Program-made: the position numbers and the translations under genes
Origin: Candidatus Thorarchaeota archaeon
GTDB taxonomy: Archaea > Asgardarchaeota > Thorarchaeia > Thorarchaeales > Thorarchaeaceae
Length of the DNA: 45,982 bases
Reading direction: 5' to 3'
Assembly: GCA_018238375.1 (NCBI GenBank)
Contig: JABCTJ010000093.1
Location: 1 to 45,982 of the forward strand
The notes under the pieces: model-generated
What the model saw: only the letters and a program-made list of their open reading frames with translations
The model's database searches: none
What the model was told of the DNA's origin: nothing
Part shown: piece by piece, positions 23,899 to 33,905 of the stretch
Layout of the letters: the number at the start of each line of letters is the position of its first letter
Position numbering within the stretch: the first letter of the stretch is position 1

Positions 23899-24404
23899 GC
23901 ATCTGCCTTCCTGTAATAGTTGAGGTGATATCGGGTTCCGTCATGCAAGAGCTCTGCTTCGTACATTCCGGACCAACCAGCTGCGACATTGAAGCTTTGG
24001 AACATATGCCAATCAGATGGAAGGAAATCTGCATCCTTCCCAAGAACCTCATCCAATGTGAAGAGCTTCAAATCACCCTCTCGATGGCTGTTTTTGAAGT
24101 CATCAATTTCGGCATAACCAACGAAAATCAGAAAGTGAGCGGAGAGCTCCTGATTCGACGTAAGCAGACGTTCCGAAACCATTCCACGAGATTCATAGTT
24201 CCGAACTCCTGTTGCGCCGGTTTCTTCCATGACCTCTCGTACTGCGGCATCATGTATATGCTCCCCGAGATTCACTTTCCCACCGACCATGCTCCATAGA
24301 TTTTCGTACGGCGGCTTGCGACGCTTAATGAACAGATATTGATCAGCACACCGTAGAATTGTAATCGCGATTGGCACTAGACTAGCCATCGTGTGGTTCA
24401 CCAA
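23895..24404 (-). CDS. NUDIX hydrolase
   Basis: The Nudix box is complete (GKVNLGEHIHDAAVREVMEETGATG), within a 169-residue single-domain protein. It should hydrolyse a nucleoside diphosphate linked to another moiety. MutT/ADP-ribose-type substrates are common, but the substrate cannot be read from the sequence. A TA-rich box (GATTTAAAG on the minus strand, about 24433-24441) lies roughly 30-35 bases upstream, implying little or no leader. The gene is coupled to the MBL-fold gene downstream. Confidence 0.9.
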   Translation of the reverse strand: MVNHTMASLVPIAITILRCADQYLFIKRRKPPYENLWSMVGGKVNLGEHIHDAAVREVMEETGATGVRNYESRGMVSERLLTSNQELSAHFLIFVGYAEIDDFKNSHREGDLKLFTLDEVLGKDADFLPSDWHMFQSFNVAAGWSGMYEAELLHDGTRYHLNYYRKADA

Positions 24405-24547
24405 CTATTGAACTAGGAAAGCAGGAGCGTGGCTTTAAATCTAGGGAAGGTGTGATTGCATAGATTCGAATTCATGCAAGATGATGCATAGGGAATTAGA
24501 GGTAACATTCTTAGCAACCACATCCCAATTGCAGTCAGGTCTTTGCG

Positions 24548-26026
24548 TTGGGAAACATTCTGTGTGACGAGAACAGAACGAGGATATTGGCGACGATAAC
24601 GCCCTCCAAGAGCGAAATCCTTGCTCAACAGGAAATCATCAAGAATCTCACTCACGCACTCGAACAACAAGCAAGGGTCCAAGGGCGAATCTACTCGTTC
24701 ATTGAAGCTCAAGGCTCCACAGGCAAGAAACAAACACAATTGAAAGATGCAGCTGACATCGATCTATTTGTAGGGCTCAGACCAGATGATTACTCGGAAA
24801 TCCTGTCACTCCCAGCGACTGAGCGGCACCGGGCACTTGATGTAACGCTTGACGAGATTGTGGAAAAGTGGTTTATTCCAACAGTTCAAGATTTGAAAGT
24901 TCACGATGTGCAGAAAACCTTCTCACAACATCCATACCTATCGTTGAAGATGGATGGACTTGACATCGACATATTATGCTGTTTCGATATTTCCCAAGCC
25001 GAAATCATGTCAAAAGGACCCATAACAGCCGTGGACAGGACTGTTCATCACTCATGTTATATCGCCGACTGCCTGACAGAGAAGATGAGGGAGGATGTGC
25101 GACTTCTCAAATCATTTGTGCGTGCCAGTCATGCTTATGGCGACATGTGTGCAGTGGGAAGAATGGGCTTCACCGGGTACGCACTGGAACTTCTTGTAGT
25201 CGCCGCGGGTTCACTCGATAGTGCATTGAAAGCATTGGCTGCCCTAGATCAAGCCCCCCACGACCCTCTGAGTCGATCACTGAAGCAACTGAAGAAGATT
25301 CCAGCTTTTCGCGATGACGTCATCTTCGTTATAGATCCTGTTGACGTTGGAAGGAACGTGGCTTCTAGTTTTTCACCCCGAGCATACAGATGGCTGAAGA
25401 AGAGAATTCAAGAGATGAGGAGCGAAGCAAAAGCACAGAAGCACGAAGTGGTAATGGGTGCGTTTCTGGAAAGACCAATCCCCACAACCATTTTGCCTGA
25501 CTGGCTTGTTCCCCATGCCTTGGCATACGAGTTTGCGTCTGATGGGTCTGTGCATTACACTGTTCTCAGAGATAAGCTATACAGGCTAGCACGGAAGGTT
25601 TCTTCCCAATTGAAACGTGAACGGACTGGAGAATCAAGATTCGGAAACATCTTGACTGAAGTGTACTTCGAAGATGCTACATTCTCGATTGGTTTCTTAA
25701 TTGAGAGTCCTGCTGCTGAAGAATCGTATGAACGAAAAGGGCCGCCAGCAGAACTCAATGAGGGAGCGAGAGAGTTTAGGAAAACACACAAGGAAGTATC
25801 TGAGAGAGATGGATTCCTGTGGACCATTGCGAGAAGGGGATGGACAGATGCCTTTGCGCTTGCTGATAATATTGTAGATCGGAACCCCATAAATGGGCTC
25901 ACCCGCTGTCCTGACAGGGGAATAGTTTCTGCTAGAGTGTTGAATACGCTCTATCTGTATGCGGTTCCTGTGGAAAACGTTTTGCTCGAACAATGGCAAG
26001 GATTTAAGGAGCAAGGCACTGAGTAA
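24548..26026 (+). CDS. cca: Archaeal class I CCA-adding tRNA nucleotidyltransferase
   Basis: The enzyme adds or repairs the 3' CCA end of tRNA without a nucleic-acid template. The nucleotidyltransferase motif is present (IEAQGSTGKKQTQLKDAADIDLFV with the two catalytic Asp, and the third in LDIDILCCFD). The body and tail domains follow (RMGFTGYALELLVVAAGS). The 492 residues are slightly longer than the usual 430-460. The family motif normally reads GSTARxT; here it is GSTGKKQT, a small change. TTG 24548 is an unsure start. Confidence 0.95.
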   Translation: MGNILCDENRTRILATITPSKSEILAQQEIIKNLTHALEQQARVQGRIYSFIEAQGSTGKKQTQLKDAADIDLFVGLRPDDYSEILSLPATERHRALDVTLDEIVEKWFIPTVQDLKVHDVQKTFSQHPYLSLKMDGLDIDILCCFDISQAEIMSKGPITAVDRTVHHSCYIADCLTEKMREDVRLLKSFVRASHAYGDMCAVGRMGFTGYALELLVVAAGSLDSALKALAALDQAPHDPLSRSLKQLKKIPAFRDDVIFVIDPVDVGRNVASSFSPRAYRWLKKRIQEMRSEAKAQKHEVVMGAFLERPIPTTILPDWLVPHALAYEFASDGSVHYTVLRDKLYRLARKVSSQLKRERTGESRFGNILTEVYFEDATFSIGFLIESPAAEESYERKGPPAELNEGAREFRKTHKEVSERDGFLWTIARRGWTDAFALADNIVDRNPINGLTRCPDRGIVSARVLNTLYLYAVPVENVLLEQWQGFKEQGTE

Positions 26027-26041
26027 ACTAAGTGACCAATC

Positions 26042-27112
26042 GTGCCATCAGGGATTGCATTCATTTCTCACCCGAAGTCCATTCTTCATAGACAGCCCTT
26101 TCCAAGGCCGCATCTTGAGTCCTTTGATAGTCCTATCAGAGTTCAGATGGCTGAGAAACATCTGTCAGAGAGAGGTATGCTCCAGACAATGAGTAGAGTG
26201 AAAGCACCCAAGGCGACTCCAGAGGATGCCCTGCTCGTTCATTCTGCATATCTCGTTGACACTGTTGGGTTAATGTCAGATTTGGGCAGCGGGGAGCTTG
26301 GTGAGGGAGCCTATGCAAGTCCGGACCTTCTGGAAACAGCCCTCATAGCGATTGGAGGTTCTATGAAGGCAGCGGAGATTGTGGTGTCAGAAGAAGCTAG
26401 ACACGCATTCGCATTGGTGAGACCTCCGGGGCATCATGCAAGTGTGTCAACACCAATGGGGCTCTGCTACTTCAACAACGTCGCAATCGCAGTGAAACAC
26501 ATCATGAAACGCCACGGTATCAAACGTGTATCAATTCTGGATTTCGACGCCCATCATGGAAATGGCACATCCGAGATATTCTACACGCACCCGGGAGTCC
26601 AGTACATCTCGCTACACGAATATGACTACGAGAACTTCGGATTGGGGCATTACGAGGAGATTGGCTACGGAAAAGGAAAAGGTACAAACATCAACATTCC
26701 CTTGCTTGAAGCGTCTCCTGACGTTTCCTACAAGACGGCAATAGAGAGAGTTGTGCGACCCGTTCTTGAATCCTTCAAGCCCGAAGTTATTGCTGTTTCA
26801 GCAGGCTACGACCCACACTATGCCGACCCTGTTGGCAATATGAATGTCGACAGCTCGACGTTCTGGGAGTTCGGACATGCTGTCAATGAGATTGTAAGTA
26901 CACTTGGAGCAAAGGGATCATTCTGGGTTCTTGAGGGAGGGTATAATCCTCTAGTTCTTGGCCCCTGCATTGAAACAAGCCTCCAAGGGCTACAGGGGAA
27001 GAGAAAAGAGAAACTCGATGATCAAGTTATTCGAGAAGTAGAAGATGAGCTCGTCGACGCCAACAACCAAGTGTTTGACAAAGTCCTAGAAACCCTAGCC
27101 CCCTTCATGTAA
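26042..27112 (+). CDS. Histone deacetylase-family hydrolase
   Basis: This zinc-dependent deacetylase has the canonical HDAC motifs: RPPGHHAS with the catalytic His pair, LDFDAHHGNGTSEIFY with the Asp/His zinc ligands, SAGYDPHYADPVGNM with the second Asp, and WVLEGGYN near the end. The 356 residues are typical. Substrates of archaeal members may be acetylated proteins (Alba/histones), acetylpolyamines or acetoin-related compounds; the sequence does not decide. The start is GTG 26042, 15 bases after the CCA-adding enzyme gene. Confidence 0.95.
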   Translation: MPSGIAFISHPKSILHRQPFPRPHLESFDSPIRVQMAEKHLSERGMLQTMSRVKAPKATPEDALLVHSAYLVDTVGLMSDLGSGELGEGAYASPDLLETALIAIGGSMKAAEIVVSEEARHAFALVRPPGHHASVSTPMGLCYFNNVAIAVKHIMKRHGIKRVSILDFDAHHGNGTSEIFYTHPGVQYISLHEYDYENFGLGHYEEIGYGKGKGTNINIPLLEASPDVSYKTAIERVVRPVLESFKPEVIAVSAGYDPHYADPVGNMNVDSSTFWEFGHAVNEIVSTLGAKGSFWVLEGGYNPLVLGPCIETSLQGLQGKRKEKLDDQVIREVEDELVDANNQVFDKVLETLAPFM

Positions 27113-27208
27113 CTTTATTTCCAGCGTCCTACACTCCGACGGCATGGACAAGATTTTAAGGTCAACCGGCATGGGCGGCTCAAGAACGAGTTACGGTGGA
27201 ACGTGGAA

Positions 27209-27502
27209 GTGGCCAAAAAAAGAAAATCTGGTGGGCGCTCGAAAGGCAGCTCCGGTAAATCGAAAACTGTCCAGTGTTCGAAATGCGGACGTATGATCCC
27301 CGTAGACAAGGCGAAACGTCATACTAAGCGGGTTTCGCTTGTAGACTATCAACTTGCGCGAGAACTGAGACAGCAAGGAAGCTTCATACAGACCAAGCAA
27401 ATCACGCAATACTATTGTGTAAGCTGTGCTGTGCATACTGGCAGAGTTCAGATTCGACAAGCCAGCGAGAGGAAGACTGTACCGCGCCGTCGACGCTATT
27501 AG
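27209..27502 (+). CDS. Ribosomal protein S26e
   Basis: The N-terminus AKKRKSGGRSKG, the zinc ligands in CSKCGRMIPVDKAKR and YYCVSCAVHTGRVQIR, and the basic tail ERKTVPRRRRY match eS26. In eukaryotes eS26 sits at the mRNA exit on the small subunit. It is found in eukaryotes and TACK/Asgard archaea and is absent from Euryarchaeota as far as I know, which supports the lineage call. GTG 27209 is preferred over GTG 27203 because it gives the family start MAKKR. Confidence 0.92.
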   Translation: MAKKRKSGGRSKGSSGKSKTVQCSKCGRMIPVDKAKRHTKRVSLVDYQLARELRQQGSFIQTKQITQYYCVSCAVHTGRVQIRQASERKTVPRRRRY

Positions 27503-27581
27503 GTAAAATTGCAAGATGTCCGTCTATCGAAGTAACCCTACAACAGAAGGCTAATGGAATCTCACCTAGCTGGTACTCCAA

Positions 27582-28175
27582 ATGACGCAACCCACAGGAT
27601 TGCTCAGGTTCATACAGGTTTTGCCACAGTCTTCGACTGACGGGAAATTCCTACTTAGAGACCTGCCGGGCTCTGGAAAACGGATAGATATTCTGTGCCG
27701 TGTACTTGCAGCTTGCTTCGACTGGGGCCCTTCTACATGGCCAAAGTCTCAGCTAGAGTTGACAGCTGTCATTGGAAACGAAATCATCTTGACATTTCGC
27801 CATTTGGGGAAAGATCAAGCTAAAGGGGAACCTCAATGGGGCTCAATAATCAGAGATGCGCTGAAAGGCCACTTGTCTGATAATGTCATTGTCAAGCATT
27901 CATCTCTTCACGACTTCATCACTGAGCTGCTAGCATCTGCAGGTTCTCAGCTGTGGGTCCTAGAAGAGGGCGGCATGTCCATCTCGAGAGGTATTGGCAA
28001 TGACGGGGCATCACAAAGCAGTTTTATTGTCGGAGACCATAGAGGTTTCGATTCAGGGACACAGCGAGTCATTGATAACTGCAACATACCGAGTGTGTCG
28101 CTCGGAGCAGCTAGTTATCTGAGTAGCCACTGCATAGCTGCTGTAATTTCAGAGTTTGAAAGGATGACTGAATAA
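27582..28175 (+). CDS. trmY: tRNA (pseudouridine-54 N1) methyltransferase TrmY-like (DUF358)
   Basis: This is a SPOUT-class enzyme that methylates pseudouridine 54 in the T-loop of archaeal tRNAs. The order of motifs matches TrmY: LRFIQVLPQSS, FLLRDLPGSGKRIDILCRVLAACF, LILTFRHLGKDQ, and the SAM-binding knot SFIVGDHRGFDSGTQRVI. The 197-residue length is as expected. The next gene begins on the last base of the stop codon. Confidence 0.88.
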   Translation: MTQPTGLLRFIQVLPQSSTDGKFLLRDLPGSGKRIDILCRVLAACFDWGPSTWPKSQLELTAVIGNEIILTFRHLGKDQAKGEPQWGSIIRDALKGHLSDNVIVKHSSLHDFITELLASAGSQLWVLEEGGMSISRGIGNDGASQSSFIVGDHRGFDSGTQRVIDNCNIPSVSLGAASYLSSHCIAAVISEFERMTE

Positions 28176-28525
28176 TGCCAGAAAGTATTCATTCACAAGA
28201 GGAATCTAAGGCCATCAAGCGATTAACAGACAAGCTGACAAAGGAGATGCTTTGGGTTTACATTCTTCGACTCCTTCAGGAGAGACCCCTCTACGGATAC
28301 GAGATAAAACATCTAATAACTCAGAGATTTGCATTCTCTCCTGCTACTGTCAGCGGATATGCAATCATCTACAGATCAGTAAGGGATGGTCTCATAGAGG
28401 CGCAGAAGGGCGATGACACCCCCAGAAAGTACTACACCATCACAGAGAATGGACGTAAAGCAATGAGAGAGGCGAAAGCTTTTCTCGAAAGGACGTTGGG
28501 AACGGTCTTTGATTTAACTGAATGA
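28175..28525 (+). CDS. PadR-family transcription regulator
   Basis: The winged helix is clear (TKEMLWVYILRLLQERPLYGYEIKHLITQRFAFSPATVSGYAIIYRSVRDGLIEAQKGDDTPRKYYTITENGRKAM), with the GYEI and the wing YYTIT typical of PadR. The short C-terminal helix for dimerisation ends at residue 116. Its ATG overlaps the TrmY stop by one base. Its target is unknown. Confidence 0.92.
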   Translation: MPESIHSQEESKAIKRLTDKLTKEMLWVYILRLLQERPLYGYEIKHLITQRFAFSPATVSGYAIIYRSVRDGLIEAQKGDDTPRKYYTITENGRKAMREAKAFLERTLGTVFDLTE

Positions 28526-28695
28526 CTGTTCAGCAGGCATGCAAGCTAATGCATTTGTGGTCGATCTACTATTATCCTAGTGCGCTCCTGTAGGTTCGCC
28601 CCAAATTTACAGCATTCCCAGAGATAATCCAGTCCGCACTATGGAAATACGGTGTGTCAAATACGTTGCATTGCGAATTCCCAATAACAACGACA

Positions 28696-29379
28696 TCAAA
28701 TACCGGGGGATTTGCTGTGCTCCAACTCCCCGATGACCTTGCGAGCGTATGCGAGACGTTGAACGACTGTAAAATGTGACAGTATCCCTACTACAACGAT
28801 GCAAATTGTGAGAATGTTCCAAATCTGCAGGGAGAGAAACAGGTCAAGCGCCCACACGGGAATGGAGGAACTATAACCCATCCAGCCATCGACTGTATCA
28901 ACCGCAAGTAGAAGAATCCCAGCCACTGTGATAATGAGTTTTTCCTGGCGCTCGGCAATGCCTACAGCGCAATCGTTCATGCCACCCACAGATTCAGCTT
29001 TTGCGCGGGTGAAGCTAGCCATCAACATTCCGAATAGAGCGAAGTACCCCCAGAACCAAGGAATGAATCCACCCATCATAAGACCCAGCATGAACAGAGC
29101 CTCAGCATAACGGTCCAACGTATGGTCAAATGTTGCCCCAAATCGTGAGATTAGGTTCGCAGCACGAGCTACTGCACCATCGAACATGTCCATAACTACT
29201 GTGAGCACCATTAGCGCAAGACCCAGCAGAAGGTCACCTAAGTAGAAGAAATAGGCACTAAGGAAGGCGACTACCAGCGTCAATGCGGTGATCATGTTTG
29301 GAGTAATTCCAGTACGCGCCAATGCGCTTCCTACGGGCGTCATTGCTTTCTGATAGCGTTCTCTGAGTTTACCTAACAT
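28696..29379 (-). CDS. CDP-alcohol phosphotransferase, likely archaetidylinositol phosphate synthase
   Basis: The membrane-enzyme signature is complete (DGAVARAANLISRFGATFDHTLD, i.e. DGxxARx(8)GxxxDxxxD) within six hydrophobic helices. It joins a CDP-activated lipid to a polar alcohol phosphate; with ino1 in the same window, inositol phosphate is the probable acceptor. The ORF track starts at 29418, but MLGKLRERYQKAMTPVG at 29379 matches the family start better. It lies just after lysS on the same strand. Confidence 0.88.
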   Translation of the reverse strand: MLGKLRERYQKAMTPVGSALARTGITPNMITALTLVVAFLSAYFFYLGDLLLGLALMVLTVVMDMFDGAVARAANLISRFGATFDHTLDRYAEALFMLGLMMGGFIPWFWGYFALFGMLMASFTRAKAESVGGMNDCAVGIAERQEKLIITVAGILLLAVDTVDGWMGYSSSIPVWALDLFLSLQIWNILTICIVVVGILSHFTVVQRLAYARKVIGELEHSKSPGI

Positions 29380-29456
29380 GAAATTCACATATCCATATGG
29401 GTAGCCGGAATCGTGCAAAGTTGGTGTGCTAATAAACGTGTTGTGGAATTTTCACT

Positions 29457-31124
29457 CTACAGAACGCTCGCAATTCGATCGGCCACCCATCCTCGTCCCA
29501 GAGTGGTGATGAATGGAGCAAGACGTGGTCCTGACTTGCGAGAAATGAGAATGCGATATATCACCACAAACGCCCGTCGATCCTTTATTCCAACTCCGCG
29601 GGCGGCTTCAAATATCGCAGACTGTAGACTATCTTCGTCCAGATCATCCTGCTGTAATAGCTCCACTACTTTAGCCAGAAATTCTCTGTCAGAGTCAGTC
29701 AATGTGCTTAGGACATCTTGAGGAACTTCCTCCGCAATTTCTATCCTATCACGTTCAGAACCATACTCACGAACCCAGTACAGCGCGCGTTCCAATCTAG
29801 GCGCAATGAGAGCCTTTGCTTCTTGAGGAACTTCTTCCAAGCCGTACTGTTTTTTCAAGGCTTGCTCGCACTTTTCTAGTGTCACTTTGTGCCCGAGAAT
29901 GTCTGTTAGCTGAGATATGACAGTCGCGAACTTGAACGGGAGTTTCGGGATGTACTCCGGAGATAAGTCCCCAGGCAGACATAGAGGATAGACCAGTTGT
30001 GCGAGTTCGCGCCTGGTCGCATCAGCATCTTCGACACCATAGTAGACGCGCTCAAACCTTTCGTACTCATCAATCATATCAGGGATTCGCTCAGGTTGAA
30101 TATTGATTGCGCGAGTAAGATCAGTCTTCAATAGCAAATATCTGTAGAGCTCTGGTGGAGCAGTTGATAGCCAGACACGGGGAGTGAAAACAATGCCCTC
30201 GGAGGTGCTCATATCACGTCCGCCAATACGTACCCATTCGTAAGGCACCTTGACGGGTCCAGGCCAATCAAATACTCTCCTAGAAACCTCGAGCCCAGTG
30301 TCGTACGACCCTCCTTTAACTGAATGATCCTTGCCAGCTGGTTCGCAGGTAACATTGAGAACATGCCATTTGGTGGGCCAGTCAACTCTCCATACCAATT
30401 TGACTCGAAGTTTGTCAAGAGTGACCTCATCTGAGTGTCCACAGGCTTGGCACTCAAATGAAACCTTATCACTTTCAGGATTGTAGGACGTTATTCTGTT
30501 GGGAGTTATTGCTCCTTTTGCACCTGCCTGAAGATGACCACACTTAGGACAGACCACAGATGCGGGATACCAGTTCTTCATTGATTCGATGTATTGTTCT
30601 TTCTGCTCTTCATTGAAGTCATTAGCAACATACTCAATCATTATGTCCCGGATTACCTCAGTGTGTTTCAAGCAAATGCGGACAGCATCTTGCATCTCAG
30701 GCGTTTCATACAGCTTCGAGGTCCAGATTATCTCAGGATTGACTCCGAAAGTATCGAAGGTCTCTATGAGTTCATTCGCGTAATGAGCCCCGAAGCTATC
30801 ACAACATCCAAACTCGTCAACGACATCTGAATACGGTATGCCAACCCAATCCTTTAGATCGAGGGAAACCGATGCAGGAAACGAACGTACGGGATCATAG
30901 TCGTCGACCACGAACATCGTGCGTGCATCATTTCCTGTTCGAATGAGCTCTCTCTTGATCACATCAGCGATTATGATCTCTCTCATGATGCCAATGTGAA
31001 TACTTCCGCTTGGGCTTTTTCCTGTGGAGATCAGGAATACTGAAGCATCTCTTTTGAGAACCTCTTCAGTCACATCTCGTATCCAATGGATGGAGAACTC
31101 TTCTTCCGGAGCTTCGCTAGTCAT
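29457..31124 (-). CDS. lysS: Lysyl-tRNA synthetase, class I
   Basis: The enzyme charges tRNA-Lys. Class I features are present: the HIGH-like SPSGSIHIG (family form SPSGPxHxG), the KMSKS-like GRDMSTSEG, a zinc knuckle CPKCGH...CQACGH and the Rossmann fold ADVIKRELIRTG...VVDDYDP. Length is 555. The class I form is mainly archaeal. The gene is followed by the lipid synthase gene and preceded, after 49 bases, by the MacB-like permease gene. Confidence 0.95.
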   Translation of the reverse strand: MTSEAPEEEFSIHWIRDVTEEVLKRDASVFLISTGKSPSGSIHIGIMREIIIADVIKRELIRTGNDARTMFVVDDYDPVRSFPASVSLDLKDWVGIPYSDVVDEFGCCDSFGAHYANELIETFDTFGVNPEIIWTSKLYETPEMQDAVRICLKHTEVIRDIMIEYVANDFNEEQKEQYIESMKNWYPASVVCPKCGHLQAGAKGAITPNRITSYNPESDKVSFECQACGHSDEVTLDKLRVKLVWRVDWPTKWHVLNVTCEPAGKDHSVKGGSYDTGLEVSRRVFDWPGPVKVPYEWVRIGGRDMSTSEGIVFTPRVWLSTAPPELYRYLLLKTDLTRAINIQPERIPDMIDEYERFERVYYGVEDADATRRELAQLVYPLCLPGDLSPEYIPKLPFKFATVISQLTDILGHKVTLEKCEQALKKQYGLEEVPQEAKALIAPRLERALYWVREYGSERDRIEIAEEVPQDVLSTLTDSDREFLAKVVELLQQDDLDEDSLQSAIFEAARGVGIKDRRAFVVIYRILISRKSGPRLAPFITTLGRGWVADRIASVL

Positions 31125-31173
31125 TTGGGATTCCTGCTGGCATTTACTGACTTTCTCTAAAGAACGTTGTCCC

Positions 31174-33027
31174 TTAAGCGGCGAATTCCGATACTCTGAG
31201 GTCTCTCCGACTCATGAATATTAGAAACACAGGCACAGTCGACAGCACCACCACTGCGAGCATTGACGCGAGCATAATAGTAATAGCCGCTGGGAGATAC
31301 AGTAGCGAAGGAACTGCAGCTTCCGGCACTAGGAAGTAGATGCTGAACAGTGTCGCTACTAAGACCGCTGGAAGGCCAGCAGTAAGTCCGATTTCAACCC
31401 CTTCTGCAATCATTATCCTTGCAATGAATGAGGGCTTCGCACCAATTGATCTCATAATCACATAGTCTCTAAATCTGCCGAATACTGAAACCAGTAGATA
31501 GTTCATCAAGCTCAGGAATGCACTGAGGAGTGCTATCAATGGCAGTGGCTGAAGCAGACTCCAAAAGGCGCCAAGGGTTTTCAAATTGTTTTCAAGAACC
31601 TCTTGCTGCAGGAAAACCTCAAATCCAGTTTCATCCGATACAAGCGTCTGAATTCGTGAGATCATGGATGGGGAGTAGTCTTCCACTTGCACTAGAACGA
31701 GGTTACTCCCAGATATGCCATAGAGCTGCTGCATAATGGAGATATCCATGAGAGTTACGTTGCCACCATTGATAACATCGAAGGCTATCGCCCTGACCTC
31801 GAATGAAGACCCATGAACTCCAAGACTCTGTATGAGAGGGTCCTCGAAAAGCGTGTTCGCCATCCCCCCACCAACCCACACTTGTTGGGAGGAGTTCGTT
31901 TCATAACCGTAATAATACCAATCGGATACTGTGTTGTCCCAATCCAAACCGATAACGAGCGCCTCTCCAACCCTCGAATCCCCGATGAGTTCGTACTGCT
32001 GAAGATTCTCATTCCAGAGAGATTTGGCAATCTCTGAAACCGTCGCATAATCCACTAGTCGCTGTTCAACTCGTGAAACTCCAGAGAGGGCGTCCAAGTC
32101 CGCGATGAGTGTGGAAGGTACCATGTACGGTGTGTCAATAAAACTGAAGGATTCGTTGAGCATAGAACCTGTCAAAGAATACGCATCATAGTATTGAGAT
32201 AGGAGATCTGGATTGCCGACAGCTATAACGTTTGTGCCCATTGATCGGGAAATGTAGGCGTCGGTAGTTGTATCGACAACCCCTCCGCCAATCCAAAGTA
32301 AGGATGCCAGAGAAAAGCTTAGGAAGAGCGAGACTGCCGTTCTTCGCGTACCCTTGATTCGCCGTCCGGTGGCCTTTGTAGCAATCCTAAAGGGAAGCCC
32401 GAAGCTATCAAGGAAACCATGCTTCTTGATCTTCATTCCAACGTCAGGATTCAGTGCATCAATGGGAGTTTCGTGAACAGTAGAGTAGATAGGTTGTTGA
32501 GCTGAAAAGTATCCAATGAGTAGATAGACGCCGCTAAGAAGAGCCACCTGAAGCACGGGATACTGAAATGTGAACTGTGCGTTGGGGAGCACAGAGGCCA
32601 ACCAGATAAGCCCAGCAAAGTATAGTAGGGTTCCAGCGGCGACTCCAAGTGTCACCCCTCCGACTAACAGTATCACCGCTTGTGTCATGAAATGATCAAA
32701 TATCGTGTCCATCAAAGTCCCGATGGCCTTCATCAGTCCAATATCCTTCCTTCTGCTTACCATCTCCAACGAGATTGTGCTCGAAACAACCACAGTGCCC
32801 AAAACAAAGACCAACAGCAAGACCGACCAAATGAAAGTTTCAAAGAATACCCGCATGGATGATGCTGAAGGAGTCGATGTCAGGAGTGTCGTCACGTCCA
32901 GCAACACATTCCCAAACAGGAAGAGGAATGTTGTCGAAGCCACGACACTGGAAATGGAGAGAAGAGCAAGAGCTGTACGAAAAGGTCTGCGTCTAAGATC
33001 CTGCGATGCATAATCTTGTTCAGACAT
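31174..33027 (-). CDS. MacB/FtsX-type ABC transporter permease
   Basis: The 617-residue membrane protein has an N-terminal helix and two FtsX-type helix groups (RRKDIGLMKAIGTLMDTIFDHFMTQAVIL; FGRFRDYVIMRSIGAKPSFIARIMIAEGVEIG) with a long extracellular domain between them (about 245-475). The overall shape is a full-length exporter permease. It overlaps the ATPase gene by eight bases, so the two are an operon. Related archaeal systems export lipids, peptides or drugs; the cargo is unknown. Confidence 0.9.
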   Translation of the reverse strand: MSEQDYASQDLRRRPFRTALALLSISSVVASTTFLFLFGNVLLDVTTLLTSTPSASSMRVFFETFIWSVLLLVFVLGTVVVSSTISLEMVSRRKDIGLMKAIGTLMDTIFDHFMTQAVILLVGGVTLGVAAGTLLYFAGLIWLASVLPNAQFTFQYPVLQVALLSGVYLLIGYFSAQQPIYSTVHETPIDALNPDVGMKIKKHGFLDSFGLPFRIATKATGRRIKGTRRTAVSLFLSFSLASLLWIGGGVVDTTTDAYISRSMGTNVIAVGNPDLLSQYYDAYSLTGSMLNESFSFIDTPYMVPSTLIADLDALSGVSRVEQRLVDYATVSEIAKSLWNENLQQYELIGDSRVGEALVIGLDWDNTVSDWYYYGYETNSSQQVWVGGGMANTLFEDPLIQSLGVHGSSFEVRAIAFDVINGGNVTLMDISIMQQLYGISGSNLVLVQVEDYSPSMISRIQTLVSDETGFEVFLQQEVLENNLKTLGAFWSLLQPLPLIALLSAFLSLMNYLLVSVFGRFRDYVIMRSIGAKPSFIARIMIAEGVEIGLTAGLPAVLVATLFSIYFLVPEAAVPSLLYLPAAITIMLASMLAVVVLSTVPVFLIFMSRRDLRVSEFAA

Positions 33028-33769
33028 CGCGCATCAACTCTCCTTGCGACATTCTGAAGCGGCGCACTTCCGGCATCGAGAAAATCTTCTCATCGTGCGT
33101 CATGACGATTACTGCTTTGCCTTTGTTGTTGAGATCGCGTAGGATTGCCCGAACCATTTCCGCACTCACTTCGTCCAGATTTGCAGTAGGTTCATCCGCT
33201 AGAATGATTGGAGGATCGTTTGCCATTGCTCGCGCTAAGGCGACCCTTTGTTGCTCTCCGGAACTCAGCTGCCAAGGCAGGTGATCCAATCGGTCATTCA
33301 TGTCAACCATTTCAAGCAGGCGGCGAGCCTCTGCATTCAGCTCTGGGATTTGTTTGGGAGATAGCTGCATGGGAAACATAACGTTCTCAATTGCAGTCAA
33401 CGTAGAGATTAGATTATAGCTCTGAAACATGTAGCCAGTATTCTGAAGTCGAAATGTGGCCCTAAAGGACTCATCATAGTCCTCTATTGGAACATCCATA
33501 ACGTGAATTCGGCCCTCCGTGACTGAGTCTATTGCCCCAATTATGTTCAGAAGTGTCGTCTTTCCTGATCCTGAATGTCCTGAGATAACAATATAGTCCC
33601 CAATGCCAACTTCGAGACTGACACCACGGACTGCATCAATTTTCCGTTTGCCTATCGTGTACGTTCGTGACACATTCACGAGCCGCACCGCATGGCGCAC
33701 TTCGTCCAGCCCTTCAACATCAATCTCATCATGGGCCTCATCGGCTCCGAGGATAGTATCTTCATCCAT
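33020..33769 (-). CDS. ABC transporter ATPase, MacB/LolD type
   Basis: Walker A is GHSGSGKTT, the Q-loop region is YMFQSYNLISTLTAIEN, the signature is LSSGEQQRVALARAM (SSGE instead of SGGE), Walker B is IILADEPTANLDE and the switch His is VIVMTHDE. The N-terminal 25 residues are acidic. It is coupled to the permease at 31174-33027. Confidence 0.95.
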   Translation of the reverse strand: MDEDTILGADEAHDEIDVEGLDEVRHAVRLVNVSRTYTIGKRKIDAVRGVSLEVGIGDYIVISGHSGSGKTTLLNIIGAIDSVTEGRIHVMDVPIEDYDESFRATFRLQNTGYMFQSYNLISTLTAIENVMFPMQLSPKQIPELNAEARRLLEMVDMNDRLDHLPWQLSSGEQQRVALARAMANDPPIILADEPTANLDEVSAEMVRAILRDLNNKGKAVIVMTHDEKIFSMPEVRRFRMSQGELMRDV

Positions 33770-33905
33770 TCCCTTTCACGCTCATCATGAATTACTACAT
33801 CAATGATACAGCTCTGGGGCATTCGAGTCAGGCATCTGAGTTGTAGCTTATGCTCAGGAATCCCAAGGGGATGTGAAGATAAGCTTAGAGGTTTAACACG
33901 AGATG